The notes below the pieces were generated by a model that was given only the letters and a program-made list of their open reading frames with translations, was not told the DNA's origin and searched no databases. Of a stretch of DNA of 58,280 nucleotides, positions 29,324 to 38,531 are shown one piece after another. A program made the translations under genes and the position numbers. Every line of letters starts with the position of its first letter. Within the stretch, counting starts at the first letter, position 1. The stretch covers positions 1 to 58,280 of the forward strand of contig WNLJ01000032.1 in assembly GCA_017114885.1 (NCBI GenBank), given 5' to 3'. Source of the stretch: Neisseriaceae bacterium PsAf. GTDB taxonomy: Bacteria; Pseudomonadota; Gammaproteobacteria; Burkholderiales; Neisseriaceae.

Positions 29324-30460
29324 TTATTTTCTATTGGAGCCAGCAACAATATCAAATAAATACAAACGGCATTCTATTTTCCCATTATAAATAGGGATTT
29401 TTCTTTTTGGCGACAGGCGTAATATTTTGGGGAAGTCTAAGTCGGAAGTAATAAAACCTGCTGTCCAAGTATCAAAATTTTGTTTTAAAACTTTAGACCA
29501 TTCAGGATATTGAGCTTGTATCTTTTCTAAATCAGATAATCTTTGCCCATAAGGTGGATTGGTCAAAAGTAAACCATTCTTATCTTTTGTTTGTATTTGA
29601 TTAAAAGGAATACAATCGAATTGAAGATAGTCACTTAAACCTGCTTTAATCGCATTATTAATGGCTTTATTGATTATTTGAGGTTGATTATCCGATGCAT
29701 ATATTGGGTATTTAGGTGCATGAATATTTTTTTCAGCTTGTATTCTTAAATTCTCCCATAATGGTGAATCAAAATTATTAAAATTTTCAAATGCAAATGT
29801 TCTATTTAAGCCAGGTGCTAAGTTTGCAGCCATCATAGCTGCTTCAATGGCAATTGTGCCACTACCACACATAGGATCTATGAAGGGCTGTTTTCCATCA
29901 TAATTTGCGAGCTTTAATAACCCAGCAGCTAAATTTTCTCGTATAGGGGCAATATCAGTTTCTTGTCTCCAGCCTCTTTTAAATAGAGCTTCTCCGCTAG
30001 TATCTAGGTATAGGATGGCGATATTTTGATTGATGTAAGCAGAAATTCTAATATCAGGATGCGATTTATCAATATTAGGACGGACATTTGTTTTTTGTAC
30101 AAAAACATCACAGATAGCATCTTTAATTTTCAATGCTAAAATATCAAAACGACGACACCAGTTAGCCTTACCCTCAACACGAACTTTAAATGTTTTATCT
30201 TGATTAAAATAATCAGGCCACCTAACTTGAGTGCTTAATTCATACAGCTCATTTTCTGAAGTTATTTTACCTTGTTTGATTTGTACCAATACTCGGGAGG
30301 CAAGTCTAGAATGCAAATTAATAAGATAAATATCCTGCCAATTACCCTTTAAACCGACATGTCCTTTTTGCACGGTTGAATTTTTTGAAGTAATTGTCAA
30401 TATTTCTTCTTGGAGTTTGTCTTCTAGTCCTCTTGGACAGGAAACGACGATAGAATACAT
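29324..30460 (-). CDS. THUMP-domain class I RNA methyltransferase (RlmL/YpsC-like)
   Basis: A 378-residue protein. The N-terminal ferredoxin-like and THUMP RNA-binding part (about 1-155) is followed by a SAM-dependent methyltransferase domain with FIDPMCGSGTIAIEAAMMAANLAPGLNRTFAFE and the amino-methylating motif LLTNPPYGQRL. This layout matches the N-terminal half of RlmL, which makes m2G2445 in 23S rRNA, and the stand-alone YpsC family; the fused RlmK domain of E. coli is absent. It is divergent from valS with a short dyad element between. Confidence 0.87.
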   Translation of the reverse strand: MYSIVVSCPRGLEDKLQEEILTITSKNSTVQKGHVGLKGNWQDIYLINLHSRLASRVLVQIKQGKITSENELYELSTQVRWPDYFNQDKTFKVRVEGKANWCRRFDILALKIKDAICDVFVQKTNVRPNIDKSHPDIRISAYINQNIAILYLDTSGEALFKRGWRQETDIAPIRENLAAGLLKLANYDGKQPFIDPMCGSGTIAIEAAMMAANLAPGLNRTFAFENFNNFDSPLWENLRIQAEKNIHAPKYPIYASDNQPQIINKAINNAIKAGLSDYLQFDCIPFNQIQTKDKNGLLLTNPPYGQRLSDLEKIQAQYPEWSKVLKQNFDTWTAGFITSDLDFPKILRLSPKRKIPIYNGKIECRLYLFDIVAGSNRK

Positions 30461-30503
30461 TGCTTGAACTTACTATTAGTAAAAATCTTATTGTACCCTA
30501 AAT

Positions 30504-30519
30504 TAGCTACACGTAGCTA
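30504..30519. promoter_or_regulatory. 16-bp dyad between the methyltransferase gene and valS
   Basis: TAGCTAC (30504-30510) and GTAGCTA (30513-30519) are perfect inverted arms separated by two bases. A two-base loop makes an RNA hairpin unlikely, so a protein-binding site is the better guess. It sits just upstream of the valS promoter. Confidence 0.35.
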
Positions 30520-30532
30520 TTAAGAGAAATGA

Positions 30533-30561
30533 TTGAATTGTGGCGTATGAATCGCTACAAT
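30533..30561 (+). promoter_or_regulatory. Sigma-70 promoter for valS
   Basis: TTGAAT (30533-30538), exactly 17 bases, TACAAT (30556-30561). It lies 75 bases before the valS ATG, leaving a leader of about 68 bases. Confidence 0.65.
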
Positions 30562-30635
30562 GGAAACTGGCCGAGAGTGGTAATTTAAATAATAGAACAT
30601 AGTCATAAACCAACTTTAGGGAAGAATTAAAGCTT

Positions 30636-33461
30636 ATGGAATCAGCAAAATACGAACCTCATTCGATTGAGATGAAATGGTATTCACAGTGGGAGGAAGA
30701 AGGATATTTTCAACCGAGTATGGATATGCAAAAATCTCCTTTTTCTATCCAGTTGCCTCCTCCTAATGTAACGGGAGTATTGCATATGGGGCATGCATTT
30801 AATCAAACGATTATGGATGCTTTGGTACGTTATCATCGAATGAAAGGGGAAAATGTTTGCTGGATACCTGGTTTAGACCATTCAGGAATAGCCACTCAAA
30901 TTGTGGTAGAACGCCAACTAGCAAATGAAGGTTTGACAAGGTATGATTTAGGAAGGGAAGCTTTTTTAGAAAGGGTTTGGGGCTGGAAAAATACTTCTGG
31001 CGGAACAATGGAAGCACAAATGAAAAAATTAGGTTGTTCTGCGGATTGGACTCGTGAATATTTTACTATGGACGATATTCGAGCAAAAATAGTCACTGAA
31101 GTGTTTGTTCGTTTATATGAAGAAGGTTTAATTTATAGAGGCAAACGACTAGTTAATTGGGACCCTGTATTAAAAACGGCTATCTCTGATTTAGAGGTAG
31201 AAAATATAGAGGAACAGGGTTTTATGTGGAGTATTAAATATCCACTAAAAGATAATCCTGAAGAGTTTTTAGTGATTGCAACCACTCGCCCAGAAACTTT
31301 ATTAGGCGATGTGGCGGTGGCAGTGCATCCTGAAGATGAGAGGTATCAAGAATGGATAGGTAAAGAAGTTGAAGTCCCCTTAACGGGCAGGACGGTGCCT
31401 ATTATTGCGGATGAGTATGTAGAAAAAGATTTTGGTACTGGTTGCGTTAAAATAACACCCGCACATGATTTCAATGACTATTTGGTGGGTCAAAGAAATA
31501 ACACGCCTCTTATTAATATTTTTGATTTACAAGCCAAAGTGCTTACAGAGGCTGAAGTTTATTCTTTTCAGGCAAACACACAAGTAGACTCAATTGTCTT
31601 ACCAGAAGAATTTCAAAATTTAGATCGTTTTGAAGCAAGGAAGAAGATAGTTCAAGAGTTAACTAATAAAAAATTATTAGTACAGACTAAACCTCATATT
31701 TTAATGACACCAAGAGGTGATAGAACTGGTACAGTGATTGAACCATTATTAACCGATCAATGGTTTGTGGCAATGGATAGAACACCTAAAAATAAAAATA
31801 GTAATTTATCTTTAGGCGATCAGGCGAGACGATCAGTGGATTCTAAAGAAGTTTCTTTTGTTCCTGAAAATTGGGTTAATACTTATAATCAATGGATGAA
31901 TCAATTACAGGACTGGTGTATTTCGAGACAGTTGTGGTGGGGTCATCAAATACCTGCTTGGTATGATAAAGAGGGTAATATTTTTGTTGCGAGGAGTGAA
32001 GAAGACGCTATTTTACAGGCAGGGACTCAGGACATAGAGCGGGATGAAGATGTGTTGGATACTTGGTTTTCTTCAGCTTTAGTGCCTTTTTCTACTTTAG
32101 GATGGCCTGAAGATAGTGACGAGATGAAAGCTTTTTTACCGAGTAGTGTCTTAGTGACAGGACACGAGATTATCTTCTTTTGGGTAGCGAGAATGATTAT
32201 GATGACAACTCATTTCACAGGCAAAATACCTTTTCATAAAGTCTATATTCATGGCATTGTAAGAGACCATGAGGGTAAAAAAATGTCAAAATCAGAAGGC
32301 AATGTGATTGATCCTGTGGATATTATTGAAGGAGTTGATTTAGAAACTTTATTAAAGAAACGAACCACAGGACTTAGGCAGCCAGAAAAAGCAGAACAGA
32401 TAAAAAAAGAGACCAAAAAATTATTTCCTAATGGCATTGATGCTTATGGTGCAGATGCACTGCGTTACACTATGGCTAGTTACGCGAGTTTAGGCAGATC
32501 CGTCAATTTTGATTTAAAACGTTGTGAAGGCTATCGAAACTTTTGTAATAAGATTTGGAATGCTACTAGATTTGTCTTAATGAATGTTGAGAATCAAGAT
32601 TGTGAACAAGAAGAAAATATTGAACTCAGATATTCCTTTGTCGATCAATGGATATTAAGTCGATTGGAAGAAACAAAAATAGCAGTGACAGAAGCATTTG
32701 AAACTTATCGCTTGGATCTTGCCACACAAATTTTATATGAATTTGTGTGGAATGAGTATTGTGATTGGTATCTTGAGCTAGCAAAAGTTCAATTAAAAGA
32801 TGAACAAGAGATTGTTCAAAAAACCACACGAAAAGTGTTGCTTCAAGTATTAGAAGTGACTTTGAGATTATTGCATCCTATTATGCCCTTTATTACAGAA
32901 GAAATATGGCAAACGATTGCACCATTAGCGCATGCTAAAAAACAGAATAGTATTATGGTTTCTAGTTGGCCTTTATCTCAGCAAGATAATATTGATGAGA
33001 AGAGTGCAAACAAAATGGAATTATTAAAAGAACTGGTTAATAGTATTCGTAATTTAAAAGTAGAGATGGGGTTAAAAACAGGTGTCAAACCACCTTTATT
33101 GATAGAGGGAAAAGAGCAAGAATTAAAAGATATTATTCCGTATTTACCAATGATAGCAAGATTAAGTGATGTTGAATTCTTGTCTCAGTTACCTGCTGAC
33201 TTAGAGTTGCCTGTGGGGATAGTCGGAAAAATAAAATTCGTCTTGAAAGTTGAAATTGATAAAGAAGCTGAAACTCAAAGACTAAATAAAGAGCTTGAAA
33301 AACTCAATAAAACGCGTGAAAAGCTAGAAAATAAGCTTAATAAACCAGGTTATCAAGAAAAAGCACCTCAACATTTGGTAGAGAAAGATAAAGCTGAGCT
33401 GAGTACGTTACTAAATAAAATAAAAGATATTCAGGTCCAGTTAGCTCAATTACAAAGATGA
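30636..33461 (+). CDS. valS: Valyl-tRNA synthetase
   Basis: A 941-residue class I synthetase. Visible: PPPNVTGVLHMGHAFNQ with the HIGH motif near residue 47, a long editing domain at about 190-340 (ATTRPETLLGDVAVAVHPEDERY), DWCISRQLWWGHQIPAWY, the KMSKS loop GKKMSKSEGN near residue 548, an anticodon-binding domain, and the C-terminal coiled coil (about 875-941, KLNKTREKLENKLNK) typical of ValRS. It is the first gene of a tightly packed rightward run that includes mltG, tmk, holB, pilZ and tatD. Confidence 0.97.
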   Translation: MESAKYEPHSIEMKWYSQWEEEGYFQPSMDMQKSPFSIQLPPPNVTGVLHMGHAFNQTIMDALVRYHRMKGENVCWIPGLDHSGIATQIVVERQLANEGLTRYDLGREAFLERVWGWKNTSGGTMEAQMKKLGCSADWTREYFTMDDIRAKIVTEVFVRLYEEGLIYRGKRLVNWDPVLKTAISDLEVENIEEQGFMWSIKYPLKDNPEEFLVIATTRPETLLGDVAVAVHPEDERYQEWIGKEVEVPLTGRTVPIIADEYVEKDFGTGCVKITPAHDFNDYLVGQRNNTPLINIFDLQAKVLTEAEVYSFQANTQVDSIVLPEEFQNLDRFEARKKIVQELTNKKLLVQTKPHILMTPRGDRTGTVIEPLLTDQWFVAMDRTPKNKNSNLSLGDQARRSVDSKEVSFVPENWVNTYNQWMNQLQDWCISRQLWWGHQIPAWYDKEGNIFVARSEEDAILQAGTQDIERDEDVLDTWFSSALVPFSTLGWPEDSDEMKAFLPSSVLVTGHEIIFFWVARMIMMTTHFTGKIPFHKVYIHGIVRDHEGKKMSKSEGNVIDPVDIIEGVDLETLLKKRTTGLRQPEKAEQIKKETKKLFPNGIDAYGADALRYTMASYASLGRSVNFDLKRCEGYRNFCNKIWNATRFVLMNVENQDCEQEENIELRYSFVDQWILSRLEETKIAVTEAFETYRLDLATQILYEFVWNEYCDWYLELAKVQLKDEQEIVQKTTRKVLLQVLEVTLRLLHPIMPFITEEIWQTIAPLAHAKKQNSIMVSSWPLSQQDNIDEKSANKMELLKELVNSIRNLKVEMGLKTGVKPPLLIEGKEQELKDIIPYLPMIARLSDVEFLSQLPADLELPVGIVGKIKFVLKVEIDKEAETQRLNKELEKLNKTREKLENKLNKPGYQEKAPQHLVEKDKAELSTLLNKIKDIQVQLAQLQR

Positions 33462-33477
33462 TAAGAAATTATATTTT

Positions 33478-34491
33478 ATGAAAATAGATCAAAACAAAAG
33501 AGTTATAGCAGGTTTGGTTATTATTCCAACTTTAATCATCTTGATAATATTCATTGTACAGATGTTATTTTATCCCAAAAACCTACATCAAGATGAGTAT
33601 TTATTAGTGATTAATAAAGGAGATAGTGTTTCTTCGGTGGCAACAAAATTAAAACAAGAAGGGATTATCTATACGCGAGAAGGATTTATTTTATTGGCCA
33701 AGATAAAGCAGCTAAACTCAAAAATTAAACCAGGTTTTTTTCATATTAAGGATCCTTCATCATCTTGGGACATTGTTAGAATTATAGAAAATGAACCTGA
33801 AAAAATAACCATCACTTTTATTGAGGGTTGGAATTATCAACAGATTAAATATTCTCTTGATGCAAATAATCGAATCAGACACTTGACTAAAGATTGGACA
33901 GAACAACAACTTTTAGAATTTCTAGATAAAAATACAAGCTATACTAGTATAGAAGGGTTGCTCTTGCCAGATAGTTTTTATTTTTATGAAGGGGTTGAAG
34001 ATAAAGATATTTATAAAATGGCATACTCTTTGATGCAAAAGGAATTAAAGAAACAATGGGAAGAAAGACAAGAAGGCTTGCCTTATAAAACACCTTATGA
34101 ATTGTTGATAATGGCCAGTATTATTGAAAAAGAAACGGGCCATGTAGATGATAGAGGGCTTGTTTCCTCAGTTTTTGTTAATCGTCTTAAAAAAGGAATG
34201 CGATTACAAACAGATCCTAGTGTTATTTATGGAATGGGTGGTGCTTATCAGGGGAAAATAAGCAAAAAAGATTTATATCAAGATACACCATACAATACCT
34301 ACACTAGGAGTGGTTTGCCACCAACGCCAATAGCAATGCCCTCAAGAGCTTCCTTATATGCAGCAGCACATCCGGCAGATGAGGAATATCTATATTTTGT
34401 ATCTAAACAAGATGGCACAGGGAAAAGTTATTTTAGTAAATCATTACCAGAACATAATGCAGCAGTACGTAAATACATATTAGGGAAGTAA
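33478..34491 (+). CDS. mltG: Endolytic murein transglycosylase MltG
   Basis: A 337-residue YceG-family protein with one N-terminal membrane anchor (VIAGLVIIPTLIILIIFIVQMLFY) and a periplasmic catalytic domain. The catalytic Glu is in MASIIEKETG near residue 217, followed by VSSVFVNRLKKGMRLQTDPSVIYG and NTYTRSGLPPTPIAMPS. A LysM-like region lies near 45-85. MltG cuts nascent glycan strands and helps set their length. It lies 16 bases after valS and one base before tmk. Confidence 0.95.
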   Translation: MKIDQNKRVIAGLVIIPTLIILIIFIVQMLFYPKNLHQDEYLLVINKGDSVSSVATKLKQEGIIYTREGFILLAKIKQLNSKIKPGFFHIKDPSSSWDIVRIIENEPEKITITFIEGWNYQQIKYSLDANNRIRHLTKDWTEQQLLEFLDKNTSYTSIEGLLLPDSFYFYEGVEDKDIYKMAYSLMQKELKKQWEERQEGLPYKTPYELLIMASIIEKETGHVDDRGLVSSVFVNRLKKGMRLQTDPSVIYGMGGAYQGKISKKDLYQDTPYNTYTRSGLPPTPIAMPSRASLYAAAHPADEEYLYFVSKQDGTGKSYFSKSLPEHNAAVRKYILGK

Positions 34492-34492
34492 C

Positions 34493-35113
34493 ATGCGAGG
34501 TCAGTTTATCACTATAGATGGTGTTGATGGTTCAGGTAAAAGTACCCAAATTGATTTTATATGTAATTGGTTCGAAAGCAATCATATTGAATTTATTCAA
34601 ACCAGAGAACCAGGCGGCACGAGTATTGGTGAAACTATACGTTCACAATTATTGGATGTGAATACAGCAGTTTCATTAGAAACTGAAACATTGCTAATGT
34701 TTGCTGCCAGACAGCAACACATACAAGACGTCATTTTACCGGCCCTAAATGATGGGAAATGGGTTTTGTCGGATAGATTTACTGATGCAACTTATGCTTA
34801 TCAAGGGGCAGGAAGAGGGCTTGATATAGAAAAAATCAGATTGCTTGAGAATTGGGTACAAGGGGAATTTAGACCAGATTTGACCATTTTATTAGATATT
34901 CCTGTTGAAATATCTTATACCCGGATTTCCGAGAATAAAGACAGAATAGAAAATGAAGATATTTCGTTTTTTTCCAGAGTGAGAGAGGGTTATCTTGCCC
35001 TGGCGAAATTAAATCCAAGCAGATATCGCATCATTTCTAGTGATCAACCTGTAGAAAAAGTATCTCAAGAGATTGATACAGTTTTAGCAAATTTCAGAGA
35101 CAAGGTGAAGTAA
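34493..35113 (+). CDS. tmk: Thymidylate kinase
   Basis: A 206-residue kinase converting dTMP to dTDP. The P-loop GVDGSGKSTQ is at residues 9-18, followed by the DRX-type TREPGGTSIGE and SDRFTDATYAYQGAGRG. The length is normal. It is translationally packed between mltG and holB, with one base on each side. Because tdk is frameshifted in this window, dTMP supply may rest on thymidylate synthase and this kinase. Confidence 0.96.
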   Translation: MRGQFITIDGVDGSGKSTQIDFICNWFESNHIEFIQTREPGGTSIGETIRSQLLDVNTAVSLETETLLMFAARQQHIQDVILPALNDGKWVLSDRFTDATYAYQGAGRGLDIEKIRLLENWVQGEFRPDLTILLDIPVEISYTRISENKDRIENEDISFFSRVREGYLALAKLNPSRYRIISSDQPVEKVSQEIDTVLANFRDKVK

Positions 35114-35114
35114 T

Positions 35115-36092
35115 ATGATTTATCCTTGGCAGAAAGAAGCATGGCAAAGTCTTGTTCAAAAATGGGAAAACAAACCTAATGCTTGGCTTTTTTATGGCAG
35201 AGAGCATATAGGGAAAATGGGTTTTATTATGGAATATGCTCAAGCATTATTATGTGAAAAACCAACTAGTGGTAATTATTTACCTTGTTATCAATGTCAT
35301 GCGTGTCATTTATTTTCTCAAAATAATCATCCTGATTTTTACAAAATATCTACAGATGAAGGCAATGAAGGAATTAAAACTTCTGAATTCATCAAAATAG
35401 AAGCTATTCGTACAATGGCAGAAAAAGTTCAGACAAGCAGTTATTTAGGAGGTAGGAAAGTCGTTTTGATTGCTCCTGCTGAAAAAATGAATGCACAAGC
35501 TTCTAATGCCTTGTTAAAAATTCTTGAAGAACCACCAGCAGAAACAATTTTTTTACTGGTGAGTCATGCTAAAGATAGGTTGTTAAGTACTATTATTAGT
35601 CGCTGCCGTCAATTTTCCTTACCTGTGCCCAGTGAGCAGGAAGCTTTAGAATATTTATCAACACAAGGCAAGCTTGATGAACAAACGCGTTTTCGCTTAG
35701 CGTTTAATAGTGGAGTTCCTTTTTTCACAGATGATTTTCCATTTGAATTGTATCAAGAATTTATAAAAATAATGTTGCAGCCTAGATTATTATTGTGTTT
35801 AGAATTTGCCCAACATTATGAGTCTCAGATAAAAACACTAGATTATTTTTTTGATTGGGTTTATAAATGGTTGACAGATATTATATTAAGTAAACAAGGT
35901 TTTGAAGTTAAATTCAATCAAACATTGAATAAGCAGATAGATTCTGAGATAAAAGATAAATATAACATGCAGGATTTGTTTGCTTTATTAAGCTTGGTTA
36001 AACAACAAGCTCGGTATAAAAATCATCCATTAAATGTTAAATTACAAATAGAAAATATCGCATTAGAATATTTGTCATTGTCTATTCGTTAG
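35115..36092 (+). CDS. holB: DNA polymerase III subunit delta prime
   Basis: A 325-residue clamp-loader subunit. It carries a degenerate P-loop (FYGREHIGKMGF), a zinc-binding cysteine cluster (CYQCHACHLF), VVLIAPAEKMNAQASNALLKILEEPPAETIFLLVSH, and the SRC motif STIISRCRQF, all diagnostic of delta prime. It does not hydrolyse ATP itself but contributes arginine-finger contacts in the loader. It lies one base after tmk and eight before pilZ. Confidence 0.95.
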   Translation: MIYPWQKEAWQSLVQKWENKPNAWLFYGREHIGKMGFIMEYAQALLCEKPTSGNYLPCYQCHACHLFSQNNHPDFYKISTDEGNEGIKTSEFIKIEAIRTMAEKVQTSSYLGGRKVVLIAPAEKMNAQASNALLKILEEPPAETIFLLVSHAKDRLLSTIISRCRQFSLPVPSEQEALEYLSTQGKLDEQTRFRLAFNSGVPFFTDDFPFELYQEFIKIMLQPRLLLCLEFAQHYESQIKTLDYFFDWVYKWLTDIILSKQGFEVKFNQTLNKQIDSEIKDKYNMQDLFALLSLVKQQARYKNHPLNVKLQIENIALEYLSLSIR

Positions 36093-36100
36093 GATTAATT

Positions 36101-36445
36101 ATGAGTGAAGCAAAAGAAGTAAAAATGATACAGCTGCATATTGATGATTTAGATTGGTTGTATAAATCATATATGAAGTTTGTTACAGAAGGAGGAATTT
36201 ATTTTTTCTCCAATGAAGATTTCTTAATCGGAGATGAAGTATTTTTGATTTTGAGTATTGAAATTGATTTTGTCAATAAAAAATATCCTATGCGGACAGA
36301 AATTATTTGGAAAAATGCTCATTTGTCAGAAAAAGGATATGGCGTTTCTTTTGGTGCAGATGAGGTGGCTAAAATGGCTAAAAAAGATATTGAAACATTA
36401 TTAGAAAATGTTTTAGATTCAGATAAAAAAACTTTTACGATGTAA
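36101..36445 (+). CDS. pilZ: PilZ-domain protein
   Basis: A 114-residue cytoplasmic protein of the PilZ type required for type IV pilus assembly in Neisseria and Pseudomonas. It shows the short beta-barrel pattern (KMIQLHIDDLDWLYKSYMKFVTEGGIYFFS) and YGVSFGADE but lacks the RxxxR and DxSxxG residues that bind cyclic di-GMP, as is usual for the pilus-assembly PilZ. Its place between holB and tatD is conserved in relatives. It may help position PilF. Confidence 0.85.
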   Translation: MSEAKEVKMIQLHIDDLDWLYKSYMKFVTEGGIYFFSNEDFLIGDEVFLILSIEIDFVNKKYPMRTEIIWKNAHLSEKGYGVSFGADEVAKMAKKDIETLLENVLDSDKKTFTM

Positions 36446-36447
36446 TT

Positions 36448-37233
36448 ATGTTGATTGATTCTCATTGTCATATTAACTTTCCTGAACTTAAAGAGCGTAT
36501 CTCTGATGTTTTGGCTAACATGAAAAACAATAGTATAAGTCATGCCTTAGTCGTAAGTGTCAGTCAAGAAAGTTTTTTTGAAATACTTAATCTTATAGAT
36601 GCATATCCCAATCTATTTGGCTCTATTGGCATACATCCCGACGATATAAATAATGTAGAGTTTTCTATTGAAGAAATGTTATTGCATTCACAACACTCTA
36701 AGGTTATTGCAGTAGGAGAGACGGGGCTAGATTATCACTGGTGTGAAGGAGACTTAACCTGGCAAAAGAATAGATTTATTAAACATATTGAAGTGTCCAA
36801 TCAAACAGGCTTACCATTAATTATTCATACACGAGATGCTGGGTTAGATACGTTGGATATTATGCGGGAACATCAAGCCAAAAAAGCAGTTATTCATTGC
36901 TTTACTGAAACTCAAGAGTTTGCAAAACAGGCATTGGATCTTGGCTATTATATTTCTTTTTCTGGAATTGTGACCTTTAAAAATGCAAAACAGATACAAG
37001 AAGTTTGTCGTTATGTTCCTGATGACAGGATATTAGTTGAAACTGATGCTCCTTATTTGGCACCGGTGCCTTTTAGAGGGAAAACTAATGAACCAGCTTA
37101 TGTAAAGAATACTGCCGAGTTTGTTGCAGGATTAAGAAATCAGACATTTGAAACAATTGCCAAAATTACTACTGATAATTTTTTTAGCTTATTTGAGAAA
37201 GCGCAAGATAAAAAAAGAGGAAGTAATGAGTAA
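36448..37233 (+). CDS. TatD-family metal-dependent hydrolase
   Basis: A 261-residue amidohydrolase-fold enzyme. Metal ligands are visible in LIDSHCHINF, VGETGLDYHW, PLIIHTRDA, VIHCFTE and LVETDAPYLAP. Members act as DNA 3'-5' exonucleases or as D-aminoacyl-tRNA-like hydrolases; the holB-adjacent copy corresponds to YcfH of E. coli. It starts two bases after pilZ and overlaps the next gene by eight bases. Confidence 0.92.
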   Translation: MLIDSHCHINFPELKERISDVLANMKNNSISHALVVSVSQESFFEILNLIDAYPNLFGSIGIHPDDINNVEFSIEEMLLHSQHSKVIAVGETGLDYHWCEGDLTWQKNRFIKHIEVSNQTGLPLIIHTRDAGLDTLDIMREHQAKKAVIHCFTETQEFAKQALDLGYYISFSGIVTFKNAKQIQEVCRYVPDDRILVETDAPYLAPVPFRGKTNEPAYVKNTAEFVAGLRNQTFETIAKITTDNFFSLFEKAQDKKRGSNE

Positions 37234-37999
37234 AAATGCTATCACTATCTTAGGCTGCGGTGGTTCAGCAGGTGTTCCTGTTTTATGTTGTGACTGTGAA
37301 GTGTGTCGTAGTCAAGACTTAAAAAATGCCAGAATGCGTACCAGTGCTTATCTAGAATGGGAAGGGAAAAAATTTGTTATTGATACAGGACCTGATTTTA
37401 AACAGCAAGCCTTAAGAGCTAATATCACAGAGCTTGATGGTATTCTCTATACACATCCTCATTCAGACCATATTAACGGTATTGATGATTTGAGAGCGAT
37501 TTGTTTTCGATATAAAAAAGTACTGCCAATTTTTGGTAATGAATTTACCATGCAGAACTTAACCAGTCGGTTTTCTTATTGTTTTATGAAACCGAGCGAA
37601 ATTTGGAATAAACCTACTTTACAAGCCAATGTTTTAAGAGAAGGACAAAATAATATCTTAGGAGTTGATGTATTGGTGTTTGAATTGCCTCATGGCGGTT
37701 GGAATACGGTGTGTTATAGAGTCGGTAATATGGCTTGGATGACCGATATCAATCAAGTGACAGATGAAATTATTGAAACTTATTTACAAGATTTAGATTA
37801 TTTGTTTTTAGATTGTTTGATGTATAAGAAAGTACCTAGTCATTTAAGTGTTAAAGAGGCATTTTATTTTGCTGAAAAAATAGGAGCGCAACAAACTTAT
37901 TTTATCCATATGACACATCATATAGATTATGAAACATTAATCAAAGAATGTCCTCCTAATATAGCAGTTGCCTATGATGGTTTAAAGGTATTGTTATAA
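37226..37999 (+). CDS. Metallo-beta-lactamase-fold hydrolase, PhnP-like
   Basis: A 257-residue MBL-fold protein. [31 protein letters not shown] includes a cysteine-rich zinc-type insertion as in PhnP phosphodiesterases, and the catalytic metal motif is THPHSDH near residue 75. Later histidines (PHGGW, MTHH) complete the site. I start at ATG 37226, with AGAGGAAG in front and eight bases overlapping tatD. No phosphonate genes are nearby, so the substrate is unknown; a cyclic nucleotide phosphodiesterase is the likely class. Confidence 0.87.
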   Translation: MSKNAITILGCGGSAGVPVLCCDCEVCRSQDLKNARMRTSAYLEWEGKKFVIDTGPDFKQQALRANITELDGILYTHPHSDHINGIDDLRAICFRYKKVLPIFGNEFTMQNLTSRFSYCFMKPSEIWNKPTLQANVLREGQNNILGVDVLVFELPHGGWNTVCYRVGNMAWMTDINQVTDEIIETYLQDLDYLFLDCLMYKKVPSHLSVKEAFYFAEKIGAQQTYFIHMTHHIDYETLIKECPPNIAVAYDGLKVLL

Positions 38000-38008
38000 T
38001 TTAAAAAC

Positions 38009-38046
38009 AGGTGGTTCGAAATCCTCCCACGATAAAAAACTAAGGA
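38009..38046 (+). promoter_or_regulatory. Class I preQ1 riboswitch controlling queF-yhhQ
   Basis: The stem P1 forms between GTGG (38011-38014) and CCAC (38027-38030). The conserved tail ATAAAAAACTAAGGA (38032-38046) follows, and TCCT in the loop (38022-38025) can pair with AGGA (38043-38046) to make the pseudoknot. That AGGA is also the ribosome binding site of queF, six bases before its ATG, so binding of preQ1 should hide the site and shut off translation. The gene context (queuosine synthesis and transport) fits exactly. Confidence 0.92.
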
Positions 38047-38051
38047 AAAAC

Positions 38052-38531
38052 ATGAAAAAATCATATCCGATAGATAAATTAGAACTTTTGGGTAGTCAAT
38101 CAACAGAATACCCTACTGAGTATAATGCAGAGATTTTAGAGGTATTTGATAATCCGCATGTGGAAAATGATTATTGGGTACATTTAAATTGTCCCGAATT
38201 TACAAGCTTATGTCCTAAAACAGGGCAACCTGATTTTGCTAGAATTATTATTTCTTATATTCCTCATTTGTATATGGTTGAAAGTAAATCCTTAAAACTA
38301 TATTTATTTAGCTTTCGTAATCATGGGGGGTTTCATGAGGATTGTGTCAATATGATCATGAAAGATTTAGTTGACTTAATGCAACCCAAGTATATTGAAG
38401 TGCTTGGATTATTCACCCCTAGAGGGGGTATTTCCATTTATCCTTATGCAAATTATGCTATCCAAGAGAGAAAATGGCAGGAAATGGCAATAAGTCGATT
38501 AACAAAGTTTAATATTACTGATTATGAGTAA
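38052..38531 (+). CDS. queF: NADPH-dependent preQ0 reductase (QueF, short form)
   Basis: A 159-residue tunnel-fold enzyme reducing the nitrile 7-cyano-7-deazaguanine (preQ0) to the amine preQ1 for tRNA queuosine. The catalytic Cys is in [13 protein letters not shown], with the conserved Asp in the same motif. [22 protein letters not shown] is the QueF signature that binds the base and NADPH. The length is that of the unimodular YkvM type found in Bacillus and Neisseria, not the doubled E. coli form. Translation is predicted to be governed by the preQ1 riboswitch just upstream, giving product feedback. Confidence 0.96.
   Translation: MKKSYPIDKLELLGSQSTEYPTEYNAEILEVFDNPHVENDYWVHLNCPEFTSLCPKTGQPDFARIIISYIPHLYMVESKSLKLYLFSFRNHGGFHEDCVNMIMKDLVDLMQPKYIEVLGLFTPRGGISIYPYANYAIQERKWQEMAISRLTKFNITDYE

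Noticed and set aside
38005-38035. A GGTTCGAAATCC string resembling a tRNA T-arm
   Set aside because: There is no acceptor, D-arm or anticodon stem around it; the string is the loop of the preQ1 riboswitch.
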